From the NCBI GenBank assembly GCA_902778325.1, contig CACYWZ010000019.1, positions 1 to 64,000 on the forward strand: a stretch of 64,000 nucleotides of DNA, in the 5' to 3' direction. The notes under the pieces were generated by a model. The model worked only from the letters and a program-made list of their open reading frames with translations, was not told the DNA's origin and searched no databases. Each line of letters begins with the position of its first letter. Within the stretch, counting starts at the first letter, position 1. Shown piece after piece: positions 24,829 to 32,945 of the stretch. The position numbers and the translations under genes were made by a program. Source of the DNA: an uncultured Spirochaetaceae bacterium. Lineage in GTDB: Bacteria > Spirochaetota > Spirochaetia > Treponematales > Treponemataceae.

Positions 24829-25368
24829 ATGGTAGAACTAAAACCTCTTGAAGCCTCTGATAAAGAGCAGTTTATAAAAGATAATCAGGAAGCCTTTAAT
24901 TATGGCGCGCTGGAAGAATTTGGAATGCGCGATAATCATTTTGAAGAAGACGAGCAGATTATCTCCAGAGAAACAATAGAAAACTCAATTAAAGAAGGCG
25001 AGGCTTACCGCATAATATTTGACGGGGAAAAAGCAGGCGGGCTTGTCATCAGAACTCAAGGAAGTAAAGGTGATTTAGACCTGCTCTTTGTTTCTCCAAA
25101 AGCCCACAGCAAAGGAATCGGCTATGCGGCTTGGTGCGAAGTTGAAAAACTTCACCCGGAAGTAACACTCTGGGAAACCGTTACACCGTATTTTGAAAAA
25201 CGTAACATCCACTTCTACGTAAACCGCTGCGGCTTTCACATCGTGGAGTTTTATAACAGCCATCACCCTGACCCGAACGACCCCGACAGCCGCGAAACTC
25301 TGGACGAAGAAAACGGACAGTTCCCAGAAGGAATGTTCAGATTTGAAAAGCGGATTGAGCGGAAATAG
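24829..25368 (+). CDS. GNAT-family N-acetyltransferase
   Basis: 179 residues. The acetyl-CoA binding motif A is DLDLLFVSPKAHSKGIGYAA, followed by CEVEKLHPEVTLWETVTPYF and the motif B helix NIHFYVNRCGFHIVEFYNSH. Start at 24829 follows AGAGCAGG. The substrate is unknown; small-molecule acetyltransferases of this shape are common. It is flanked by degraded genes upstream, which suggests a recombination-prone spot, and converges on the C_GCAxxG_C_C gene. Confidence 0.88.
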   Translation: MVELKPLEASDKEQFIKDNQEAFNYGALEEFGMRDNHFEEDEQIISRETIENSIKEGEAYRIIFDGEKAGGLVIRTQGSKGDLDLLFVSPKAHSKGIGYAAWCEVEKLHPEVTLWETVTPYFEKRNIHFYVNRCGFHIVEFYNSHHPDPNDPDSRETLDEENGQFPEGMFRFEKRIERK

Positions 25369-25376
25369 TTTTCCCC

Positions 25377-25826
25377 TTATGCTCTCTTTTGTTCCTGAAT
25401 TATTTCTTCAACAATATCAACAGCGGTCGCCACCATCTTTGGACAAAAATCAGTAAACAGTTTATTATCCACACAAAATTGATGTCCTTTTTCTGTCGTA
25501 ATATCGCAGCCCAACAAATCATTGCAGATGTAAGAGCCACATCTTTCTTTGAAGCGGGTCATCATTAAATCATTCACTTTATTTGATAACTGCAGACCTT
25601 CTGTGTCGCCAACGCTTTTCTGCCCATACAATAAGCCCAGCACCATCAAAGCACCACTCACAGCTCCGCATACATGCCCCTTTCTCATACCGCCACCAAA
25701 ACAGCTACCAAGTTTTAGAGCCTCTTCTTCTGTAATTCCGCATTCTTCTGCAAAAGATGCCAGAACCGACTGAGAACAATGTAACTTTTGCGAAAAATAA
25801 TTCACCGCTTTTTCTTTGTGGTTCAT
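25377..25826 (-). CDS. C_GCAxxG_C_C family redox/metal-linked protein
   Basis: 149 residues with the family's ordered cysteines: LHCSQSVLASFAEECGITEE, KLGSCFGGGMRKGHVCGAVS (the CGAxxG core), later GSYICNDLLGCD, QFCVDNK and FCPKMV. Family members are linked to redox or metal handling but have no settled activity. ATG 25826 follows AAAGGGGGC; an in-frame TTG at 25829 is ignored. It lies 18 bp after the ArsR gene on the same strand, so ArsR probably controls it. Confidence 0.9.
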   Translation of the reverse strand: MNHKEKAVNYFSQKLHCSQSVLASFAEECGITEEEALKLGSCFGGGMRKGHVCGAVSGALMVLGLLYGQKSVGDTEGLQLSNKVNDLMMTRFKERCGSYICNDLLGCDITTEKGHQFCVDNKLFTDFCPKMVATAVDIVEEIIQEQKRA

Positions 25827-25844
25827 CAATAGCCCCCTTTATAA

Positions 25845-26156
25845 TTAACAACAGCATTTTCCTGTAGCTTTTTTCTCAGATGAAGTTTTGCATGCAAACT
25901 CAGACACATTACTCTTGAACTCCGAGAACTTTTCACAGTTTATTGAATAATAAGTCCACTTGCCTTCTTTTCGAGAATTAACAAGATTACAGTCTGTAAG
26001 AATCTTCATGTGATGAGAAAGTGTCGGCTGAGTGATATTAAAAGCGTCAAGAATTTTACAGGCACACAATTCTCCGCCTGAGAGCATTTTTATAATCTGG
26101 AGACGGTTTTCATCTCCCAAAGCCTTGCAGATAAGAGCCATTTCTGATTCATTCAT
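25845..26156 (-). CDS. ArsR-family metal-responsive repressor
   Basis: 103-residue winged-helix repressor. Residues ~4-75 cover the fold, with MALICKALGDENRLQIIKML, GGELCACKILDAFNITQPTL and SHHMKIL (recognition helix). ELCAC matches the alpha-3 metal site (ELCVC type) of As/Sb/Cd sensors, and the tail carries three adjacent Cys (GKCCC). The inducer is unknown. It sits first in a two-gene unit with the C_GCAxxG_C_C gene. Dyads overlap its promoter and ribosome site. Confidence 0.93.
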   Translation of the reverse strand: MNESEMALICKALGDENRLQIIKMLSGGELCACKILDAFNITQPTLSHHMKILTDCNLVNSRKEGKWTYYSINCEKFSEFKSNVSEFACKTSSEKKATGKCCC

Positions 26157-26162
26157 AGGTCA

Positions 26163-26227
26163 CCTCATATTGATAAATATCTATATGAGGTACTATAGCT
26201 AAATACATAGATGATTGTCAATATGAG
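26163..26227 (-). promoter_or_regulatory. Promoter and operator dyads of the arsR unit
   Basis: On the minus strand TTGACA (26221-26216) and TATAGT (26197-26192) are separated by 18 bp. A dyad CCTCATAT (26163-26170)/ATATGAGG (26183-26190) covers the expected transcription start and ribosome site. CTCATATTGA (26164-26173) is repeated inverted as TCAATATGAG (26218-26227) over the -35. Two half-related operators around the promoter fit ArsR autoregulation. Confidence 0.78.
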
Positions 26228-26386
26228 TATGTTTTTAATTTGAGTCTTTTACAAATGGAGTGATGTTTTTATTTATCCCTAAATCTCTTTATCTCGTTTT
26301 CCAACAGGGACAGCGACCAACTGTTGATAAAGCATAAAACATAAAATAAGTCCCGCAAGAATATATTCTCGCGGGACTCTCAATGA

Positions 26387-26593
26387 TTATGCAATTATTC
26401 CTTTGTACTCGTAGCCCGCTTTTTCAACAGCGGCTTTTATCGCGCTCTCATCGACTTCTTTTGAAGTTTCGATTGCAACCTCCGCCTTCTCGTGAGAGGC
26501 TGTCGCGCTTGTAATTCCCTCGATTGCTTCGAGCGCATCTTTTACATGCTTTTCGCAGTGTCCGCACATCATTCCTTTTACAGAAATTTTCAT
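26387..26593 (-). CDS. CopZ-like copper chaperone, probable internal start within copA
   Basis: In frame with the end of copA, ATG at 26593 is preceded by AAGGAG seven bases upstream. It would yield a 68-residue free HMA protein beginning MKISVKGMMCGHCEKHVKDA, the size and motif (M-x-C-x2-C) of CopZ. E. coli makes a chaperone from copA by ribosomal frameshifting; here internal initiation would do the same job. A stop-codon loss between ancestral copA and copZ explains the arrangement. Separate production is inferred, not shown. Confidence 0.55.
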   Translation of the reverse strand: MKISVKGMMCGHCEKHVKDALEAIEGITSATASHEKAEVAIETSKEVDESAIKAAVEKAGYEYKGIIA

Positions 26594-28957
26594 AGATTTC
26601 TCCTTGCCAGCCTTTTCTTGACCAGCATTTGATATAAGATTTCCCACAACGGGATTCTTCACTTTTTTGTCCCTCCTTGAATCGTGACTCTTCAAGAAGT
26701 TAAGGCGCAGGGCATTCGACACGACGCAGAAACTTGAAAGCCCCATCGCCGCCGCGCCAAAAATCGGGTTCAAGCTCCAACCGAAAGCCGCAACATAGCA
26801 GCCGGCAGCGAGCGGGATTCCAATCACGTTGTAGAAAAATGCCCAGAAGAGATTTTCGTGGATATTCTTTATGACAGCCCTCGAAAGCCTGATTGCTCCG
26901 CTCACGTCAAGAAGGCTTCCCTTCATCAAAACCACATCGGCGGCGTCTATTGCGATGTCCGTTCCCGCTCCGATTGCGATTCCAAGGTCAGCGCGGGTCA
27001 ATGACGGCGCGTCGTTGATTCCGTCGCCCACCATGGCAACCTTTCCGCTTTCCATGAGCTTTCTGATTACGGCTTCTTTTCCGTCGGGCAAAACTCCAGC
27101 CACAACCTCGTCAACGCCAGCTTGAGAAGCAATCGCGCGCGCTGTGATTTCGTTGTCGCCAGTCAAAAGCACCGTGTGTATTCCCATGTTTTTCAGCTCT
27201 CTGATTGCCTTTGCGGAATCCTCTTTGATTGTGTCCGCAACGGCGATAATTCCGAGCAGCGTCTTGTCGCGCGCAAAAAGCACGGGCGTCTTTCCCTGTG
27301 AAGAGAGTTTTTCAAGTTCCGCCTGCATGGATACTGAAACAAGCTCTGCATTACAATTCGCCGTGATATATCTTGCGTTTCCTCCGATGATTGTTTTTCC
27401 GTCGAGTTTGGCACAAAGCCCGTTTCCAGCCTTGATTTCAAACTCGCTCGTGTCCAAAAGTCTAATCTGCTTTTTCTCGGCATATTCGACAATCGCCTTT
27501 GAAATCGGGTGCTCGCTCTTTGCTTCCAACGCATAGGCGGCTTCAATCAAATCACTTTCCGCCACGCCTTCCGCTACAATGACATCTGTAACCTGCATGA
27601 TTCCAGTCGTGACCGTGCCCGTTTTGTCCAAAGCGACAATCTGCGTTTTTCCAGCCATTTCCTGAGCGGCAGCCGTCTTGAACAAAATGCCGGACTTTGC
27701 GCCCATGCCGCTTCCGACCATGATTGCAACAGGAGTCGCAAGACCGAGCGCACACGGACAGCTGATGACAAGGACTGAAACCGCGCGCGCAACGGCATAT
27801 CCGACGCTCTCGCCGACTAAAAGCCAGACGGCAAAAGTCACGAGCGCAATCAAAATGACCGCAGGGACAAAAACGGCAGAAACCTTGTCAGCGATTTTTG
27901 CAATCGGCGCTTTTGTGGCGGCGGCATCGCTTACCATGCGGATAATCCCTGAAAGCGTCGTGTCCTCGCCGACTCTCGTTGCCTTGCAAACCAAAAAGCC
28001 CGAAGTGTTTATCGTCGCCGCAGAAACTGTGCTTCCCGCCGTTTTCTCAACAGGAACGCTTTCCCCTGTGAGTGCGGCTTCGTTCACGGCACTCTCGCCC
28101 TCGATGACGATTCCGTCAACAGGAATGCTCTCGCCCGGTCGCACCGCAAAGCGGTCGCCTTTTTTCACCTGCTCAATCGGCACAGTCTTCTCTGTTCGCG
28201 CTTCCCCGTCGCCCTCCACAATCACGGCAGTTTTCGGCGCCATCTTCATCAATGACTTCAACGCGTCGGTCGTCTTTCCCTTTGATTTTGCCTCAAGCAT
28301 CTTTCCCACAGTGATGAGCGTGAGAATCGTGGCGGCAGACTCAAAATAAAACTCCTTCATCAAATATTTGATTTTTTCCTCGTCGCCCGCCAAAACCGCG
28401 CCGCTCATCAAAAAAAGCGCAAACACGCTGTAGACAAACGCCGCGCCAGAGCCAAGAGCGACAAGGCTGTCCATATTCGGCGATTTGTGAAGTAAGCCCT
28501 TGAAGCCGCTGACAAAAAACTTTTGGTTTATCACCATGATGAAGGCAGAGAGCAAAAGCTCATACAAGCCCATCGCCACATGATTGCCGTCAAGGAAGGG
28601 CGGAAGAGTCCAGTTCCAGAGCATATGACCCATCGAGACATACAAAAGCGGAAGCAGAAGAACGACAGAGGCGACAAGGCGCTTTTTCATTTTTGGCGTT
28701 TCCCTGTCCAAAAGCTCCTCTTCGCCATTCACGCCAGACGCCTTTCTCCCCGCGACAGAGGTCTTCAAACTTGCGCCGTAGCCTGCGTTTTCAACAGCCT
28801 TGATTATCTCAGATGATGAAACATCGCCCTCCACGCCCATCGAATTGGTCAAAAGGCTCACCGCGCAAGATTTCACACCGGGAAGAGCGCTCACAGCTTT
28901 CTCAACCCGCACCTGACAAGCGGCGCAGCTCATTCCCGTAACGTTGTATTGCTCCAT
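26387..28957 (-). CDS. copA: Copper-exporting P1B-type ATPase with fused C-terminal HMA domain
   Basis: 856 residues in the inner membrane. N-terminal HMA domain (GMSCAACQVRVEKAV), six to eight membrane helices with the ion site CPCALGLATP, A-domain TGES, P-domain DKTGTVTTG, N-domain HP motif EHPISKAIVEYA and hinge GDGINDAPSLTRADLG. This set defines Cu(I) export. Unusually the protein continues past the normal end (VSNALRLNFLKS) through a ~35-residue charged linker into a second HMA domain (KISVKGMMCGHCEKHVKDAL). An in-frame ribosome site and ATG precede that domain. The gene starts 12 bp after csoR and is in its operon. Confidence 0.96.
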   Translation of the reverse strand: MEQYNVTGMSCAACQVRVEKAVSALPGVKSCAVSLLTNSMGVEGDVSSSEIIKAVENAGYGASLKTSVAGRKASGVNGEEELLDRETPKMKKRLVASVVLLLPLLYVSMGHMLWNWTLPPFLDGNHVAMGLYELLLSAFIMVINQKFFVSGFKGLLHKSPNMDSLVALGSGAAFVYSVFALFLMSGAVLAGDEEKIKYLMKEFYFESAATILTLITVGKMLEAKSKGKTTDALKSLMKMAPKTAVIVEGDGEARTEKTVPIEQVKKGDRFAVRPGESIPVDGIVIEGESAVNEAALTGESVPVEKTAGSTVSAATINTSGFLVCKATRVGEDTTLSGIIRMVSDAAATKAPIAKIADKVSAVFVPAVILIALVTFAVWLLVGESVGYAVARAVSVLVISCPCALGLATPVAIMVGSGMGAKSGILFKTAAAQEMAGKTQIVALDKTGTVTTGIMQVTDVIVAEGVAESDLIEAAYALEAKSEHPISKAIVEYAEKKQIRLLDTSEFEIKAGNGLCAKLDGKTIIGGNARYITANCNAELVSVSMQAELEKLSSQGKTPVLFARDKTLLGIIAVADTIKEDSAKAIRELKNMGIHTVLLTGDNEITARAIASQAGVDEVVAGVLPDGKEAVIRKLMESGKVAMVGDGINDAPSLTRADLGIAIGAGTDIAIDAADVVLMKGSLLDVSGAIRLSRAVIKNIHENLFWAFFYNVIGIPLAAGCYVAAFGWSLNPIFGAAAMGLSSFCVVSNALRLNFLKSHDSRRDKKVKNPVVGNLISNAGQEKAGKEKSMKISVKGMMCGHCEKHVKDALEAIEGITSATASHEKAEVAIETSKEVDESAIKAAVEKAGYEYKGIIA

Positions 28958-28969
28958 AAACGCCGCTCC

Positions 28970-29323
28970 TTACTTCATCAGTTTCTGGAGCGTAACGACA
29001 AACTCATCGATTACGCTCTCGTCGCCGTTTCGGATACCCTCGGCAACACAGCTTTTCATGTGGTTTGCAAGAAGAGCCTTGTTGAAGCTGTTGAGCGCGC
29101 TCGTAATCGCAGAAACCTGCATAAGAATGTCAGTGCAGTATGCGTTGTTCTCAAGCATTCCCTCAACACCGCGGACTTGTCCCTCAATCCTCTTGAGGCG
29201 GTTCATGAGCGTCTTTAGCTCCGCTTCGTCCCGAACCTTGTGCTTTCCTGAGCAGTGCGGGCAAGCCTCTTCGGTCTCCTCGTTTTTCTCACAGCAGCAG
29301 TCTATATCTTGATTCTTTTTCAT
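28970..29323 (-). CDS. csoR: CsoR-type copper-sensing repressor
   Basis: 117 residues. DUF156/CsoR four-helix fold with RLKRIEGQVRGVEGMLENNA, then YCTDILMQVSAITSAL and LLANHMKSCV, giving the Cys-His-Cys copper ligands. An N-terminal extension is Cys-rich (DCCCEKN, CPHCSGKH), not usual in the family, and may bind extra metal. CsoR releases DNA when Cu(I) binds. The gene heads the csoR-copA operon and its promoter carries two matching operator sites. Confidence 0.94.
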   Translation of the reverse strand: MKKNQDIDCCCEKNEETEEACPHCSGKHKVRDEAELKTLMNRLKRIEGQVRGVEGMLENNAYCTDILMQVSAITSALNSFNKALLANHMKSCVAEGIRNGDESVIDEFVVTLQKLMK

Positions 29324-29341
29324 AAAGTGCCTCCCAAAAAG

Positions 29342-29396
29342 ATACCCCTATGGGTAATTGTTGGCTTATGGTATACCCGCGCGGGTATAGTGTCAA
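29342..29396 (-). promoter_or_regulatory. CsoR-controlled promoter of csoR-copA
   Basis: On the minus strand TTGACA (29396-29391) and TACCAT (29373-29368) flank a 17-bp spacer. The spacer nearly coincides with the perfect 18-bp palindrome TATACCCGCGCGGGTATA (29372-29389). A second site, TACCCCTATGGGTA (29343-29356 on plus), lies just downstream of the expected start. Both fit the TACCC-N4-GGGTA CsoR box. Confidence 0.9.
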
Positions 29397-29480
29397 TCAC
29401 TTTTTCACCTTTTGTCGCCGCAATTTGTTAAAAAAAATGTAATATGCTTTTGGCTCTTTCCTTTGTGCGGTTATTCTGCT

Positions 29481-29715
29481 TTATAGAAATTTCTTCAAAA
29501 ACCGCACGCGGTTTTCCTCGTCCAAACGAAATTTCCGTGAAAACCTCCTGCGGTTTTGCTCATCCAAAAGGAATTTTTGCAAAAACCTCTTGCGGTTGGA
29601 AGAGTCCAAAAGGAATTTCCGTGAAAACCTCTCGCGGTTTTGCTTATCCAAACGAAATTTCTTTGAAAACCGCACGCGGTGGAAAGCGTCCAAGTGAAAA
29701 GTCGGTGAAAACTGC
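29481..29715. repeat. 42-bp tandem array (5 units)
   Basis: GCGGT(T) recurs at 29508, 29550, 29592, 29634 and 29676, exactly 42 bp apart. Units read about AATTTCCGTGAAAACCTC then (C/T)NGCGGTTTTGCTNATCCAAA, with an AAAACC/GGTTTT dyad. Because 42 is 14 codons the frame into the downstream gene stays open, giving a 14-residue peptide repeat (EISVKTSCGFAHPK type). The downstream gene has its own strong start, so this reading is probably untranslated. Located between divergent csoR and 29882. Confidence 0.95.
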
Positions 29716-29881
29716 AAAAAGGGCGCTGTTTTTGAAAGTATTGTCATGCGAACTTTTTTCAGCATCTGCTTTAATTGAGCAAAGTCCGAAACAAGTTCTC
29801 CAAGGACAAAGAATTTTTTACTTCGGCGCTTATTTTTCGTATATTTGTTATATACGATATTTCATTGCTTTGGAGGAAAAC

Positions 29882-30592
29882 ATGAAAAAAGTAAAGAAAG
29901 ACATTCGTATCACTGCTGCTGACACAATCAGCGACACTCTCGTTCGCATTTACAAGGAGGAGGTCTCGAAAAATGCTGAGGGAACTCTTGCAAAAGATGC
30001 GAATCTTGCTGCGATGATGGAGGAAATAGAGGCGTATTCGGCGAAACTGACGAGCGCGATTAAAGCCGACAAGATTTCCACATCTCTTGAGGACGCGGAC
30101 GCCAAGCGCGATGAGCTTATCCGGCAGCTCGGCACTCTCATTGCAGGCTATGCCGTGATTCCTGTTGCCGCCAAGCAGGAGGCGGCGCAAAAACTTTCCG
30201 CCGTGTTCTCAAAGTACGGAAAGGCTATCGTGAACGAGCCGTATGCTCGCGAATCTTCGCTGATTGAGTCGATGCTCGAAGACTTTTCAAAGGAAGAGCT
30301 TTCTCCTTGTGTGAAAGCGTTGGAAGGCGTGGGCGACTTGATTTTGGCTTTGAGAGCGGCTCAGGACGAGTTCAACAAAACGAACGACAGCGCGACTGCC
30401 GCTATTGTGAGCAAGGGCGAGTCTGCGTATGAGATAAAAAAGCCGCTCTTTTTGGCGATTAACGACAAACTTGTGCCTTATCTTACGGCGCTCGGCTCTC
30501 TTGAGGGCTACAAGGATTTTGTTGCCAAGTGCGACGCCGAGATTGACAAGGTCAACGAAAGCGCCCCGAAGCGCGGCAAGCTGAAAGCATAA
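29882..30592 (+). CDS. Helical protein, DUF6261-like
   Basis: 236 residues, almost all alpha-helical, soluble, Ala/Lys/Glu-rich (TISDTLVRIYKEEVSKN, MMEEIEAYSAKLTSAIKAD, SYNDKLVPYLTALGS-like end). It resembles the DUF6261 proteins of Bacteroidetes and spirochaetes, of unknown role; that assignment is from general resemblance only. ATG at 29882 is chosen because GGAGG lies 6 nt upstream, although the frame is open through the 42-bp array to 29444. A good terminator follows. Confidence 0.75.
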   Translation: MKKVKKDIRITAADTISDTLVRIYKEEVSKNAEGTLAKDANLAAMMEEIEAYSAKLTSAIKADKISTSLEDADAKRDELIRQLGTLIAGYAVIPVAAKQEAAQKLSAVFSKYGKAIVNEPYARESSLIESMLEDFSKEELSPCVKALEGVGDLILALRAAQDEFNKTNDSATAAIVSKGESAYEIKKPLFLAINDKLVPYLTALGSLEGYKDFVAKCDAEIDKVNESAPKRGKLKA

Positions 30593-30623
30593 ACGATTTG
30601 CTTTCTCAGTCGTGATTTATAAG

Positions 30624-30659
30624 ACGCCGTATCAATGTTTTGGTATGGCGTTTTTCTTT
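30624..30659 (+). terminator. Terminator after the DUF6261-like gene
   Basis: ACGCCGTATC (30624-30633) pairs with GGTATGGCGT (30642-30651), two G-U pairs, then TTTTTCTTTT. Confidence 0.85.
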
Positions 30660-32713
30660 TATATCCGTATCGTCATTTGCTGAGTGGGGGGGGGGAAGAG
30701 AGGGTGGGGGGATTTGAGGAATTTTTTGACTTCGTACATCTCTTTGTCGGCTCTATCGAATATTTCTGAGACGAAATGGTCGCTTTGCGCGTTGTATTCC
30801 GCGATTCCTGAGGCGATTATGACGCCTTTTCCTTTCTCTTTGTTCTCAAGAACATGGCGGCGCAGATTGTCCATAAGAAAATGCCTTGAAATGTAATCGC
30901 TTCCTTGAAGGAATACGACGAACTCATCTCCGCCCACTCTGAACACGGGGCTGTGAGCGAAGATGTCGCACAAAAGCTGCGCTGAGTCTTGTATGTACTC
31001 ATCTCCTGCGGCATGTCCGAGTGTATCGTTGATTTGTTTTAGGTTGTTCGTGTCGCAGACGACTATCGCAAAATTCAGGCAGGTCTTGTGCTTGTCGATG
31101 CTTTCTTGAATGGTTGATACAAACTCTTTGTAGGCGTTCTTGTTCTTGACGCCTGTGAGCTCGTCGCGGCGGGCAAGCTCTTTGGCGTTTGTCAGTTCTT
31201 TTAGGCGCTGTATTTCTTTTTGGATTTCGGTGTCCACATTTTCAACGCAGATTATAAAATGCGTCCCGTCGCTGCTTTTTCGCACTGTCATTCTGGTGTA
31301 CTGCGGTTTTCCTGAGGCGATGACGCGATAAGTCAGGCTGCAATCTTTTCGGTTCTCCATTGAGGCAATCATGTTGTCTTTGCTTACGAAGGCGATGACT
31401 TGCTCACAATCTTGCTCGTGGATAATGTGCGGTATGTTTTCGATACATTCGCCGAAAAAATCCGCTCCTGTCTTGTTGATTTCCAGCTGCCCGTAGATGT
31501 TGTTGACCTGATAGCAGATGAAAGAGTTTTTTTCAATGTCCACATAGTAAATTTCGTCGTAGTTTGAGGCAAGGCTTTCGGCGATTTGCCCGAATGTGAT
31601 TGTCTGCTTTTGCTTTTCTTTTTGGGCTTTTTCGGCGTTGAGCTCGTCTTCTATGTCTTTTTCATAGAAGATGAGATATTGTCCTTTGCTTTCTCTCATC
31701 ATCGTAAAAAGGAAGAATCTCGGCTCGTTGTTTACCAACACCCTGTATTTGAACGAAAAAGACTTCCTTCCTTCAAGGTTTTTCAATATTGTTTCTTTGC
31801 TGTAAAAGCTTTTTGCATATTCCCAGTCGTTAGGAAAAACGCATTTCTCAATGCTTTCCAATGCGTCTTTAAAGAAATTCTTTCCGGTTTCCACCGCGTC
31901 CATGCTCCTGTATTTTTTGCTTTTTGAAAAACTCAAGTATTCACTTGTCTCTATATCGATGTAAAAAATGGCTTCATAACCTTCTGCCATAACCAAAGCG
32001 ATATGGTCGTGTATCATTTTCTCTTTTTTTTCGCTTGCCTGCACAAATGTATGAACGAGGCAAATTCCAATCATAAGCCCTGTGGCATAGAACGGGAAAA
32101 AAGCATTTATAATCTGGAATGAGAGGAAAATGCCAAGAACCATGCTTGTTGCGGCAACCGCCTTATACCGTGTTTTTTGCCTTTCTGTGCTGTTGTGGGC
32201 AACGTGCAGCATATAAGCGGTGATTCCGATATAAAAGGCAATCTGAAGGAAATACGAAATGTTTCGTCCGACTTCGCCAACGTATTCGTTTTTGTCGTTA
32301 TACGAAAACATGAGATGGTATTTTCGGTTTAGTATCAGACACGCCATTCCAATTATAACTAATATCCTCACTACATGAATCAGCGCATCGCTCCTCTTTC
32401 CGCGATTGTCGAGGTATGCGACCATATAGCGCGTCCACGTCACCATGGTCAAAAGCATGAACATGAAATAAAAGACTGTCAGATAGTATATGTATGGAAA
32501 AAAGGCCTCTACTTCTTTGTGCTCATACAAAAGTCCCCATGTCATATCCACAACGATGTAGCAGCAAGAGGCAAGAAGAAACCAATTGTAGCGAACTTGC
32601 ACAATATTTTGTTTGTCTTGTTTTTTGGCATTGAAGCCGTAGTTTGTGAATAATTCCCAGTTCAATATTAAATTTAATATCAGCACTGCTGCTGGGGTTA
32701 TCGCATACAACAT
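30659..32713 (-). CDS. Membrane diguanylate cyclase (GGDEF) with PAS-like sensor repeats
   Basis: 684 residues. Seven or so membrane helices cover ~1-225. Two related PAS-like segments follow (EGYEAIFYIDIETSEYLSFS and NYDEIYYVDIEKNSFICYQV), then a GGDEF domain (RRDELTGVKNKNAYKEFV, NNLKQINDTLGHAAGDE, FRVGGDEFVVFL). It should make cyclic di-GMP in response to a signal sensed at the membrane. No I-site (RxxD) is evident just before GGDEF. The last codons run through a C10 tract (30686-30695), so slippage would change only the C-terminal tail. It is the counterpart of the HD-GYP protein at 4186. Confidence 0.92.
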   Translation of the reverse strand: MLYAITPAAVLILNLILNWELFTNYGFNAKKQDKQNIVQVRYNWFLLASCCYIVVDMTWGLLYEHKEVEAFFPYIYYLTVFYFMFMLLTMVTWTRYMVAYLDNRGKRSDALIHVVRILVIIGMACLILNRKYHLMFSYNDKNEYVGEVGRNISYFLQIAFYIGITAYMLHVAHNSTERQKTRYKAVAATSMVLGIFLSFQIINAFFPFYATGLMIGICLVHTFVQASEKKEKMIHDHIALVMAEGYEAIFYIDIETSEYLSFSKSKKYRSMDAVETGKNFFKDALESIEKCVFPNDWEYAKSFYSKETILKNLEGRKSFSFKYRVLVNNEPRFFLFTMMRESKGQYLIFYEKDIEDELNAEKAQKEKQKQTITFGQIAESLASNYDEIYYVDIEKNSFICYQVNNIYGQLEINKTGADFFGECIENIPHIIHEQDCEQVIAFVSKDNMIASMENRKDCSLTYRVIASGKPQYTRMTVRKSSDGTHFIICVENVDTEIQKEIQRLKELTNAKELARRDELTGVKNKNAYKEFVSTIQESIDKHKTCLNFAIVVCDTNNLKQINDTLGHAAGDEYIQDSAQLLCDIFAHSPVFRVGGDEFVVFLQGSDYISRHFLMDNLRRHVLENKEKGKGVIIASGIAEYNAQSDHFVSEIFDRADKEMYEVKKFLKSPHPLFPPPTQQMTIRI

Positions 32714-32945
32714 TCGGTTTTATAACCTCCATATATCATAAATCTTTACTGAATCAGTCTCTCTTTTTTGAAATATGTGATTTACATAAATTATATCATG
32801 TTTTTAAGATGTTTCTTTACTAATTCAGAAAATTTTCATTGATATTTATTTTTCTTTTCGTCATAGTAAAAGAGTCTAAGAACTTTGCAGTATACCTAGT
32901 TGTTATGCTGACACGCTACTGGGCATTTTTTTAGGAGAGCAAAAA

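Noticed and set aside
29444-29881. N-terminal extension of the DUF6261-like protein through the 42-bp array
   Set aside because: GGAGG plus ATG at 29882 is far better, and the extension is only repeat translation.
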